From: Planctomycetota bacterium
Lineage (GTDB): Bacteria; Planctomycetota; Planctomycetia; Pirellulales; JADFKK01
Assembly (NCBI GenBank): GCA_022564995.1
Contig: JADFKK010000026.1
Location: 1-41,850 of the forward strand
Length of the DNA stretch: 41,850 nt
Direction: 5' to 3'
The notes under the pieces were generated by a model. The model was not told the DNA's origin, did no database searches, and saw only the letters and a list, made by a program, of their open reading frames with translations. Position numbers and translations under genes: made by a program. Positions 34,299 to 41,850 of this stretch are shown piece after piece (the stretch's first letter is position 1; every line of letters begins with the position of its first letter).

Positions 34299-34658
34299 CT
34301 GCAAAAGTCTTTCATAAAAAACAAACACCACATACTATTTTGATGAAAGGAAGATGAAAGACGTAAGTCGTCGTCTTTCTTTCATCAAAAAGCCGTAAGA
34401 AAATGATGAAATGAAACGCTTCGGTGTGTCCGCTAAAAGTCACCTTTGACCTCGGTATGTAGATTCTAGCCGACAACATAAAATTATTTTCACAACCCAG
34501 CCTCTCTTGACAAGAAATCAAAAGGGGAGAAAATCAAGGAGTCATCCGCACCCCATCAATTATGTACATAAAGGTACTTAAATAGGATAAATCCTATTAC
34601 CTACCTTAAGTATATAAAGTGTGTGGTGTTTGTTTTTTATGAAAGACTTTTGCAGGAG
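34296..34658. mobile_element. AT-rich 363-bp element with perfect 37-bp terminal inverted repeats
   Basis: Ends 34296-34332 and 34622-34658 are exact reverse complements over 37 bases (CTCCTGCAAAAGTCTTTCAT... at the left). The interior is strongly AT-rich, in sharp contrast with the GC-rich flanks, and holds internal inverted repeats such as TTTTGATGAAAG with CTTTCATCAAAA and the palindrome AGGATAAATCCT. The only ORF of note is a 69-codon minus-strand frame without a ribosome site or recognisable product. The structure fits a MITE-like non-autonomous element acquired from elsewhere. I see no clear target-site duplication. Confidence 0.75.
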
Positions 34659-35198
34659 CTAACGCTCGGGGCTCGCCAGGCAAGAGCGCGACGCTGATTC
34701 CTCGAACCGTTCTTGCTGCTTCGCCGGCCAACGCATAAGCGACGGCTGATTTGATGGCCCGCGATTTCTTCTCGCCACAACCGCGATTCTCCCGTTTTTT
34801 CCTTTCAAACGCTGGTTTTAGGCGGTATGCTCTTGGTCACGCATCGGGCAGTTCGGGTGACGTCGAGAGGGATCGCCGCAGCGACGCACTTTACCAGTCT
34901 TGACACCGTGGCCCCTCAAATTGCACAAAACCCTAGGCAACGGCACGGCGATCGCTTATAAACTACCGCTGGTTGTGTGTTTCGCGGCGCGTCGTCCCAC
35001 CTTTGCGCCGCGGTCGAGGTGGTCGACGGAAGATGCGTCGACCCGCGGCGCACAACGCTTGCCACCGGAACAGAGGCAATGGTCGTAAGTGCTGGATGTG
35101 CTGCGCGCTCGTGCGCGGTTCACATGCGGATCGTCGTTGCCTATGGTTCGCGCCGAACCGTTTGAATCACGTCGATCCCTTTCACTCCCACAGGCACG
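34659..35198. other. Intergenic stretch without recognised genes
   Basis: Between the AT-rich element and the PPC-repeat gene I see no ORF with protein-like character, no RNA gene and no convincing promoter pair. TTGACA occurs at 34900, but no good -10 box lies 16-18 bases after it. The upstream regulatory region of the PPC gene must lie somewhere here. Confidence 0.5.
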
Positions 35199-38100
35199 AT
35201 GCTCTCCATTTTCCGCCGCTACGGACAACGGTCGCACGGTCATCGATCATCGGCCGCCGGCGCTTCGCGACGCACGGCGTTTGGCCGCCATGTCGTCGAA
35301 CCGCTGGAGCAGCGTTTGCTGCTGAGCGTGACCGCCGGCGACGACCTGCCGGAGGCGGATGTCGTCGAAGCCGCGCCGGCCGCCGGCGCGGACGACCACG
35401 GCAACAACGCGGTCGCGGCCACATTCGTCGCAACCAACAGCGTTACGGCGGGCGATCTCGAAGAGGCGGGTGACGTCGACTGGTTCAGCTTTTCGGCGAA
35501 ACGCGGAGACACGTTTGATTTTGAAGTTGACCTCGGTACGCTCGACGATTCGTTTCTGCGTTTGTTCGACGACGACGATGATGAACTCGAATCGAATAAC
35601 GACGCCCCGGGGCTGGACAACGCTTCGCGCATCGCCGACTGGATCGTGCCGAACAATGGCCAGTTCTTTATCGAGGTCAGCGGATTCCTAGATTCTTTCG
35701 GCAGTTACGACTTGCTGATCGACGTCATACCCGAGGATCACGGCAACAACCCGGCCAGTGCCACGGCCGTGTCGGTCGGCAGCGCCATCAATGGCGCGAT
35801 CGAGACCAACGGCGACGTCGACTGGTTCAGCTTTCCGGCAACGCAGGGTCAGGTGCTCATTCTGCAAACGACCAGCAGCAGTGCCGAATTACGTTTGATC
35901 GATCGGAACGCGACGACACAGCTCCGCGCGGACGACGACGGAGGGCCGGGAAGCCCTACGCGGATTGAATGGGAAGTGCCCGTCACCGGCACGTACTTTC
36001 TGGAGGTCAGCGGCGCCGGCGGTTATGCTCTTTCTGTCGATGAGGTGATCGACGATCACGGCGACTCGGCCGCAGGGGCCACCCATGTCACGGTCGATAG
36101 CGTCACGCCGGGCATCATCGAAATTGGACAAGACGTCGACTGGTTTTCCTTTCAGGCGGTGCAAAACCAGCTTTATCTTATTCGCACCGAGCTCGATTCG
36201 CTCGACGGTTCTCGACTTCGGTTGATCGACGGAAACGGGAGCACCGTCGAGGTGGACGGCAGTTTCGGCGGGGCGTCGCGGATCGTTTGGGCGGCGCCGC
36301 AAAGCCAGCGGTATTTTCTCGAAGTGTCGAGCTTCGACGCCGGACGGTTCGGTGGCTATAGCTTGTCGCTGGCCGCGGTCACCGACGATCACGGCGATGA
36401 CGCAGACGGTGCCACAGCGGTCGCGGTGGACAGTTTCACGCCGGGAAACATCAATTTTGACGGCGATGTCGACTGGTTCAGCTTTTCAGCGAGTCGTGGA
36501 GATTCGTTCGATTTTGAGGTCAGCCTGGGAGCGGTTGACGATTCGTTTCTGCGCCTGATCGACGTCGACGGCGAGACGGAACTGGAAGAAGATGACGATG
36601 GCGGGTTGAATTTCGCCTCCCGCATCGCCGATTGGACCGCGCCGAGCGACGGCCAGTATTTTCTGGAAGTCAGCGGATTCGGAGATACCTTCAGCTATGA
36701 CCTAACCATCGACGTAACGCCTGAGGACCACGGCAACGATTCCGCCAGCGCCACACCGGTGTCTGTCGGCAGCCTCACCGGCGGAGTGATCGAAGTGGAC
36801 GGCGACGTCGATTGGTTCCGCTTTTCGGCGCAGCAGGGCCAGGTGTTTATCCTCCAGACGACGACCAGCGGCGCCCGGCTGCGTCTGATCGATCGCAACG
36901 GGACGACGCATCTCCGCGCCGATGACGACGGCGGGGCGGGCAGCCCGGTGCGAATTGAGTGGGAAGCGCCGACCGCCGGCACCTACTTTTTGGAAGTCAG
37001 TGGCTTCGGCAGTTATGGAGTATTGGTCGAGCAGGTGATCGACGATCACGGCAACACCAGCGCCGAGGCGACCGCGATTGTTGGCGATACCCTCACGCCG
37101 GGTATTATCGAAATCGGACAAGACGTCGATTGGTTTTCCTTTCAGGCAGTGAAGGATCAAATCTACGTCATGCGCACGCAGCTCGATTCGCTTGGCGGTT
37201 CGCTGCTGCGGCTGATCGACCCCAACGGAAGCACGCCCATCGAGACCGACGGCGCATCGGGCGGGGCATCACGAATCATTTGGGCGGCGCCGGCCAGCGG
37301 TCGGTATTTTCTCGAAGTGTCGAGCTTCGACGCCGGACGGTTTGGCAGTTACCGTCTGTCTCTGGCCGCGGTGACCGACGATCATGGAGATAACGCAGAC
37401 GGCGCCACGGCGGTGGCGGTCGACAGTTTCGCGCTGGGGAATATCGATTTTGGCGGCGACGTCGACTGGTTCAGCTTTCAGACGGTCGCTCTGGCGATTT
37501 ATGAGTTGACCACGACGCTCGATTCGCTCGGCGATTCCGTGTTGAGTTTGATCGACCCCGACGGGGAGGACGAACTCGAAACGGAAGATGTCGAGGGCGC
37601 CTCGCGTATCGTGTGGATCGCGCCCACGGCCGACACCTACTATCTCGAAGTGAGCGCCTTTGCCGAAGAAGTCGGCGACTACCGGCTCGACGTAACGCTC
37701 GTTGAAGACGATCACGGCAATCGCGCCTCGAACGCGACGTCGCTCACCCTGGGCGCTCCAACGGCGGGAGAGATCGAAATCGACGGCGACAGCGACTGGT
37801 TTAGTTTCTCTGCCCAAGATGGCGAAGTGTATGTCCTGCGGTCCGTGCCCGATTCCCTGGACGGTTCCTTCTTGCGGTTGATTTCTCCCAGCGGCAACGA
37901 ATCGAGAGTGCTTGCCTCGGACAGCGGTAGCGGCCTCGGCGGATCGTCGCGAATCGAATGGACCGCTCCGGCCACCGACACTTATTTTCTCATCGTCACG
38001 GGTTTCGGCGAAGATACGGGCACTTACACGGTCGAGGCGAGCCTCGTCGTCGACGACCACGGCAGCGACGCCCAGAGCGCGACGCCCGTCGACATCGGCG

Positions 38101-39509
38101 CCGTGACGGCCGGCGAAATCGAAGTTCGAGGTGACCTCGATTGGTTCCGATTTTCGACGCAGACGGGCAGAGATTACCTCATTGAAGTCGATCCCGACAC
38201 GCTTCCACAGGTCAGGCTGAGTCTGTTCGGCGCCGGCGGTGCGCCGCTGATAGAACAGCGCACCGGTTTCCCCGGAGAAACGACAAGAGTCGCCTTTCGA
38301 GCCGGCGGCGACGGCGAGCGTTTCATTCGCGTCGGAGACGGGGTGACCAACGGCATCGGCACCTATGACGTTACGGTGGTTCAGATTGTCGACGACCATG
38401 GAGATACGTTTGGTGCTTCGACTCGCATCGAAGTTGAAGACCCTCCGACCGATGGCGTGCTCGGCAGCGGCGCCGACGTCGACTGGTTCCGCTTCCAGGC
38501 TGAGGGTGGCAAGGAATACATTCTGGAAACGACGCTGCTGGAGTTGGACGGTGCCCGCCTGCGGCTGTTCGACACCGATGGGACAACCCTGCTGGAAACC
38601 AATCAGGATTCGGGCCGAATCATCTGGATGGCTCCGCCGCTCGGCGGCAGATTTTTTGCCGAAGTCAGCGCCGAGTTCGACTCCGATTTCGGCAGTTACC
38701 AGTTTGACATCCGGCTCGAAGAGGACGATCACGGCGACAACGACCTGACCGCCACCCCGGTCGAATCGCGAAGCTCCACCGCCGGCGAGATTACCACGGG
38801 CGACGTCGATTGGTTCAGTTTCCAGGCCGATCAGGGCAGCCAATTCGATTTCGAGGTTCGCCTCGGAACGCTTCCCGATTCGGTCCTGCGATTGATCGAC
38901 GACGACGGCGATGAACTGGAATTCAGTGACGACGCGCCAGGATTGGGCACTGCTTCCCGGATTGCCGGTTGGATCGCGCCGACCACCGGCACGTTCTTTC
39001 TCGAGGTCAGCGGCTTTGATCAATTTTTCGACACCGGGTCGTACTTTCTGGACGTCATCGACAAGAGTGAACCGACTCTGGTCGGTGATCTGACCGGCAA
39101 TGGATTCGTCGACTTCGAAGATCTGACCGTGCTGCTGGCCAACTGGAATCAGGCAGCGACGGCCGAACAGGGTAACCTCACTGACCCAGACGGCAGCCTG
39201 GTGGACTTTGAGGATCTGACCGTGTTGCTGGCGGCTTGGACCGGTCCTGGTCCCGCTGGCGCGCCGGCCGCTGGACAATGGGCTGCTGCCTTGGCTAGTG
39301 CGACAACGTCAGCGCCGACACCGGAGCTCGCCGACGCGGTGCTGCCGGAAATTACGTCGACTTCGTTACGCCGCGGGCATGTCGCACGGCGCATCGGCCG
39401 GGTGGACGCCCCGTTGCGACGATTGCAAGCAGTCGCGGTTGACCAGGCGATCCAGGAATTGACGGCCGAGTCGCGCTTCCGGTCGATTGCCCGTCGTCGA
39501 AGGCTGTAG
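35199..39509 (+). CDS. Exported array of eleven PPC domains with dockerin and RRLQA tail
   Basis: The protein has 1436 residues from ATG 35199. The LEPR-XLL motif VEPLEQRLLLS lies near residue 33-43. Eleven pre-peptidase C-terminal (PPC) domains follow, each beginning (D/E)DHGxxxxxAT and holding GDVDWFSF, LRLIDxxG, SRIxWxAP and YFLEVSxF. Domains 1-3 and 4-6 form two copies of one three-domain block with a 990-base period. A dockerin-like pair (about 39090-39240; VDFEDLTVLLANW and VDFEDLTVLLAAW) leads to DAPLRRLQAVAVDQAI and an end IARRRRL, shared with two minus-strand proteins at the left of the window. PPC domains usually flank secreted proteases, but no protease or other enzyme is present. 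It is probably a structural or binding surface protein. Confidence 0.9.
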   Translation: MLSIFRRYGQRSHGHRSSAAGASRRTAFGRHVVEPLEQRLLLSVTAGDDLPEADVVEAAPAAGADDHGNNAVAATFVATNSVTAGDLEEAGDVDWFSFSAKRGDTFDFEVDLGTLDDSFLRLFDDDDDELESNNDAPGLDNASRIADWIVPNNGQFFIEVSGFLDSFGSYDLLIDVIPEDHGNNPASATAVSVGSAINGAIETNGDVDWFSFPATQGQVLILQTTSSSAELRLIDRNATTQLRADDDGGPGSPTRIEWEVPVTGTYFLEVSGAGGYALSVDEVIDDHGDSAAGATHVTVDSVTPGIIEIGQDVDWFSFQAVQNQLYLIRTELDSLDGSRLRLIDGNGSTVEVDGSFGGASRIVWAAPQSQRYFLEVSSFDAGRFGGYSLSLAAVTDDHGDDADGATAVAVDSFTPGNINFDGDVDWFSFSASRGDSFDFEVSLGAVDDSFLRLIDVDGETELEEDDDGGLNFASRIADWTAPSDGQYFLEVSGFGDTFSYDLTIDVTPEDHGNDSASATPVSVGSLTGGVIEVDGDVDWFRFSAQQGQVFILQTTTSGARLRLIDRNGTTHLRADDDGGAGSPVRIEWEAPTAGTYFLEVSGFGSYGVLVEQVIDDHGNTSAEATAIVGDTLTPGIIEIGQDVDWFSFQAVKDQIYVMRTQLDSLGGSLLRLIDPNGSTPIETDGASGGASRIIWAAPASGRYFLEVSSFDAGRFGSYRLSLAAVTDDHGDNADGATAVAVDSFALGNIDFGGDVDWFSFQTVALAIYELTTTLDSLGDSVLSLIDPDGEDELETEDVEGASRIVWIAPTADTYYLEVSAFAEEVGDYRLDVTLVEDDHGNRASNATSLTLGAPTAGEIEIDGDSDWFSFSAQDGEVYVLRSVPDSLDGSFLRLISPSGNESRVLASDSGSGLGGSSRIEWTAPATDTYFLIVTGFGEDTGTYTVEASLVVDDHGSDAQSATPVDIGAVTAGEIEVRGDLDWFRFSTQTGRDYLIEVDPDTLPQVRLSLFGAGGAPLIEQRTGFPGETTRVAFRAGGDGERFIRVGDGVTNGIGTYDVTVVQIVDDHGDTFGASTRIEVEDPPTDGVLGSGADVDWFRFQAEGGKEYILETTLLELDGARLRLFDTDGTTLLETNQDSGRIIWMAPPLGGRFFAEVSAEFDSDFGSYQFDIRLEEDDHGDNDLTATPVESRSSTAGEITTGDVDWFSFQADQGSQFDFEVRLGTLPDSVLRLIDDDGDELEFSDDAPGLGTASRIAGWIAPTTGTFFLEVSGFDQFFDTGSYFLDVIDKSEPTLVGDLTGNGFVDFEDLTVLLANWNQAATAEQGNLTDPDGSLVDFEDLTVLLAAWTGPGPAGAPAAGQWAAALASATTSAPTPELADAVLPEITSTSLRRGHVARRIGRVDAPLRRLQAVAVDQAIQELTAESRFRSIARRRRL

Positions 39510-39564
39510 GAGGAGACTCCTGTCGCCGATTCCCGCGTGATACGTCTATTCAAATGGTACTCGC

Positions 39565-39745
39565 ATGCGAACTTTCGCGGTATCGGCACTTATGTCCGCC
39601 TTGGTGATGTTGATCGTCGGCGCACATTCCGCCATGGCGGCAGAACCGGTCAAGAAGAGCGCAAAGCAGGCGCAAATCGCCGTGGGCAGCGAACTGTTTT
39701 CGCGCGAGTGGATTCCCAACGACCCGCGCAGCCACAGCGGAGCCA
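39565..39745 (+). pseudogene. N-terminal fragment of a di-haem (DUF1111-like) oxidoreductase
   Basis: From ATG 39565 the sequence has a signal peptide (MRTFAVSALMSALVMLIVGA, cleavage-like AMA-AE) followed by QIAVGSELFSREWIPNDPRS. I recall this pattern from the start of planctomycete di-haem oxidoreductases, just before the first CxxCH haem site. After SHSG the similarity ends and the frame runs antisense through another gene fragment until 39873. No CxxCH is present, so no haem could be bound. It is a broken gene joined to unrelated DNA near 39745. Confidence 0.55.
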
Positions 39746-39829
39746 CCTCAACCTGCAAATCGCGCCGACACCGTTTGGCCAGACGGCACAAGCGGTCATC
39801 GCAACTCAGCAGCACGTCGACCTTCGACC

Positions 39830-40040
39830 GTAATGTTGCTTGCCAAATCGGGCAGCGCGCGCTGGCGGAATAAACGCAATTGCCGCTCGAGCGATTCGGT
39901 GTTCTCGCCTTCGAGCACCTTCAGCAGCAGCGACAGTTTTGTGACTTCTACGGCCTGCGGGTCGACGTCGACGCCGTAGATGTGATCCAGCAGAATCCGC
40001 TTGCGCTCGGCGGCGGTCAACCGCCACTGGTTTTGGCGCG
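39830..40040 (-). pseudogene. Fragment of an Eco57I-type restriction-modification methylase
   Basis: The minus strand reads AERKRILLDHIYGVDVDPQA then VEVTKLSLLLKVLEGE and LRLFRQRALPDLASNI. This matches the segment of Eco57I-like (type IIG or similar) methyltransferases that follows the SAM-binding motif I and leads to NIKCGNSLIG. Similarity stops at SNI near 39832, where the catalytic NPPY-type region should follow, and the motif I region is also missing. No active enzyme could be made. Confidence 0.7.
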
Positions 40041-40184
40041 AGCGGTAGACACTTGGACGGCTTCCACGTTGTCTTGGTGCGCGCGGCGAGTTCGTGCGGC
40101 GACTTGCCTTCGATGAATCGGTAGCGGGTTCCATCCCCGCCAGCAGTTCCCCAGCCCGCCGCTCACACCAGCGGGGCGTAAAAC

Positions 40185-40346
40185 TCACACCCGGTCAATC
40201 GCCGGCTCCACTGCCAAAATTACCAGCGTATCATCTGCCGAGGTGTAGCTCTCGGCTTCGTCCAGCGACAGCCCTTGATGGAGGATCTCGCCCAGCACGC
40301 CGTCGGTTTTGCGGGCTACGGCGAAGTGGCTGGCTTTCGTTCGCAT
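40185..40346 (-). CDS. Possible 53-residue protein
   Basis: ATG 40346 opens a 53-codon frame starting MRTKASHFAVARKTDGVLGE and ending at a TGA at 40185. A GGGG lies about 12 bases upstream. The sequence looks protein-like, with alternating hydrophobic and charged residues (LHQGLSLDEAESYTSADDTL), but I recognise no family. It lies just beyond the methylase fragment on the same strand and could be another broken piece. Confidence 0.3.
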   Translation of the reverse strand: MRTKASHFAVARKTDGVLGEILHQGLSLDEAESYTSADDTLVILAVEPAIDRV

Positions 40347-40742
40347 GATGGATTATCCCCTTGCCTGAAACTGCCCGCCGGCGAATCGTACCGGCCGAGC
40401 ATGAAAAAGAAACTTCAGCGGTCCCTCGAACTAGACACGCGGACCCAGCGCAAGAACTGCGGTTGTCGATTCGCGCGATGCAAACGAAAATGGCAGATAG
40501 CCATGATGCAGCCCTGCTGGTTAGGGTCGCTTGTGGTTAGGGCCGCGACGGGTGTTTCAACCACCCTCGCGGCTCGCTTTGATTGTAGCGGATTTGGGCG
40601 TGGGGCGTCAAATGTTGGCGTTTGCGGCGCTGCCTGCCGGAATTTGCTTGAATCTGGCTGCCGGGGTGGTTACGATGCTGGTGTTGAGCAGTAACCCTGT
40701 TCAACTTGACCTCCGCTCTTGCACTAGAAAAGAACACGATAA
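40347..40742. other. Intergenic stretch with a weak candidate promoter
   Basis: I see no convincing gene here. TTGAAT at 40648-40653 and TACGAT at 40671-40676 are spaced by 17 bases and could form a sigma-70-type promoter for the FGE-fold gene, giving a leader of about 60 bases. The match to consensus is only partial. Confidence 0.25.
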
Positions 40743-41850
40743 TTGAATACCACAACTCTTACATCCTTATCGGCCACGCTAGTGCTGGCGTTCTGCTGTG
40801 GTTCTTCGGCCCATGCCGACACATTTGGCAGCGGCGCAAACACGTTTGATATTGACTTCGTCACAGTCGGCGACCCGGGCAACGCCGTCGATATGACCAA
40901 CGCTCGAAACCCCGCCGGCAAAGTCGACTACACGTATCGGATGGGCACCTACGAAATCTCCGAGGACATGATCGACAAGGCCAACGCACACGGCAGCCTG
41001 AGCGTCACGCATAACAATCTCGGTGCCAACAAACCGGCGACTCGGATCAGTTGGTTCGAGGCGGCCCAGTTCGTCAACTGGCTCAATACCGATAGCGGCA
41101 GCACGCCTGCTTACAAGTTTAACGGTAGCACTTTTGAACTCTGGACGCCGGGCGACGAGGGTTACAACCCGAACAACTTTTATCGCAACAATCAGGCCAA
41201 GTATTTCCTCCCGAGTTACGATGAGTGGCACAAGGCAGCTTACTATGACGCAACCAGAGGTCTCTACTACGACTACCCCACAGGCAGCGACAGCGTACCT
41301 GACGGGATTGATTTCGCGGGCGATACGACGTTCGATGCCGTGTTTCCAGATGGGGGTTTCAACCCAGTCCCTAACGATATCACGGACGTGGGTGTATTGA
41401 GCCCATACGGCACTGCCGGCCAGGGCGGCAGTGTTTTTGAATGGGAAGAGACAGCGACTGATCGGTTGAACGACTCGGTTTCGTCTTATCGCGTCCGTCG
41501 CGGTGGCTACTGGAGTTCAGGCAACGGCTCTGTACCCTTAAGATCGTCGAGCTGGAGCGGCACCATCCCGTCCGCCGAGCGCTTTGAATCTGGTTTTCGC
41601 GTTGCAAGTATCCCTGAGCCATCGTTGCCCAGCGACCTGACCAACAACGGATTCGTCGACTTCGAAGACCTAACCATCCTGCTCGCCAACTGGAACAAGG
41701 AAGTAACAGCGGCCGAAGGCAATCTCGTCAACGCCGACACCACGCCGGTCAACTTCGACGACCTGACCGTGCTGCTTGCCGATTGGACCGGACCCGGACC
41801 GGCTGGTTCACCGGAAGCTGCGTTGGGCGCCGAGGCCGTGCCGGAGCCAT
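40743..41850 (+). CDS. Secreted FGE-sulfatase-fold protein with dockerin and PEP-CTERM, 3' end outside window
   Basis: An in-frame TAA directly precedes TTG 40743, and this TTG is the only start that includes the signal peptide (TSLSATLVLAFCCGSSAHA, then DTFG). The following about 250 residues have the formylglycine-generating-enzyme fold pattern: YEISEDMIDKANA, ISWFEAAQFVNWLN, FLPSYDEWHKAAYYD, GGSVFEWEE, RVRRGGYWSS and FESGFRVA. The mature part seen has no cysteine, so FGE-type copper and cysteine chemistry is not expected and a binding role is more likely. After SIPEPSLP comes a dockerin pair (DLTNNGFVDFEDLTILLANW, VNFDDLTVLLADW) and then AALGAEAVPEP at the window edge, which should begin a PEP-CTERM tail. 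The SIPEPS before the dockerin looks like a leftover earlier PEP-CTERM start. Confidence 0.85.
   Translation, partial: MNTTTLTSLSATLVLAFCCGSSAHADTFGSGANTFDIDFVTVGDPGNAVDMTNARNPAGKVDYTYRMGTYEISEDMIDKANAHGSLSVTHNNLGANKPATRISWFEAAQFVNWLNTDSGSTPAYKFNGSTFELWTPGDEGYNPNNFYRNNQAKYFLPSYDEWHKAAYYDATRGLYYDYPTGSDSVPDGIDFAGDTTFDAVFPDGGFNPVPNDITDVGVLSPYGTAGQGGSVFEWEETATDRLNDSVSSYRVRRGGYWSSGNGSVPLRSSSWSGTIPSAERFESGFRVASIPEPSLPSDLTNNGFVDFEDLTILLANWNKEVTAAEGNLVNADTTPVNFDDLTVLLADWTGPGPAGSPEAALGAEAVPEP

Noticed and set aside
34312..34521. 69-codon minus-strand ORF inside the AT-rich element
   Set aside because: TTG start with no ribosome site, no family resemblance, and it runs through the terminal inverted repeat and an internal hairpin.
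34506..34534. TTGACA at 34506 as a promoter inside the AT-rich element
   Set aside because: The hexamer 17 bases on (AAAATC) is a poor -10 box, and AT-rich DNA gives such matches by chance.
34900..34960. TTGACA (34900) with TATAAA-like sequence as promoter of the PPC gene
   Set aside because: The two elements are about 50 bases apart, far outside the usual 16-18 base spacing.
37269..39278. 669-codon minus-strand frame opposite the PPC array
   Set aside because: Antisense shadow of a repetitive gene in GC-rich DNA; no domain, start signal or motif is visible.
40050..40180. Minus-strand text DGTRYRFIEGKSPHELAART as a further gene fragment
   Set aside because: It looks protein-like, but I cannot tie it to a family, and it is too short and frame-broken to annotate.

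Overview
The window looks like a chromosomal segment of a GC-rich planctomycete, probably of the Pirellula group. The evidence is a set of very large secreted proteins with the LEPR-XLL N-terminal motif (LExRxLL), dockerin-like pairs of the form VDFEDLTVLLANW, PEP-CTERM tails, tandem cadherin-like and PPC repeats, a Ser/Thr kinase with TPRs, and many palindromic intergenic repeats. I recognised no rRNA, tRNA or CRISPR array.

Layout. 1-17.1 kb is a minus-strand cluster of mosaic surface proteins. It holds a giant protein running off the left edge (residues 1-2858 seen), a 1580-residue protein that looks like two secreted proteins fused end to end, a 394-residue protein, and then wreckage: a PEP-CTERM protein with a broken 5' end, a decayed DNRLRE/Ig fragment, an IS66 transposase remnant and a LamG fragment. 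17.1-24.1 kb is a plus-strand housekeeping stretch: an RluA-type pseudouridine synthase, isoleucyl-tRNA synthetase, two tandem retropepsin-like proteins and purN. Palindromic repeats separate most of these genes, and one repeat unit lies inside ileS. 24.3-30.1 kb encodes a 1931-residue Calx-beta protein, 30.4-34.2 kb a membrane-anchored kinase with TPRs, and 35.2-39.5 kb an array of eleven PPC domains. The right end holds two gene fragments (a di-haem oxidoreductase start and an Eco57I-type methylase piece) and a TTG-started FGE-fold protein that runs off the edge.

The main theme is module shuffling in exported proteins. One dockerin-like cassette occurs in four otherwise unrelated proteins. 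It leads either to a PEP-CTERM tail or to a second conserved C-terminal tail (DAPLRRLQAVxVDxA followed by an Arg-rich end) that I do not recognise as a described sorting signal. The giant protein carries cohesin-like modules beside its own, different dockerin pair. A cell-surface system held together by cohesin-dockerin type contacts is therefore a reasonable hypothesis, but it is inference.

The window also holds non-coding structure worth checking: a 363-bp AT-rich element with perfect 37-bp terminal inverted repeats, a 286-bp element with 21-bp inverted repeats enclosing a broken CHC2 zinc-finger gene, and a repeat element carried in frame within ileS just before the KMSKS loop.
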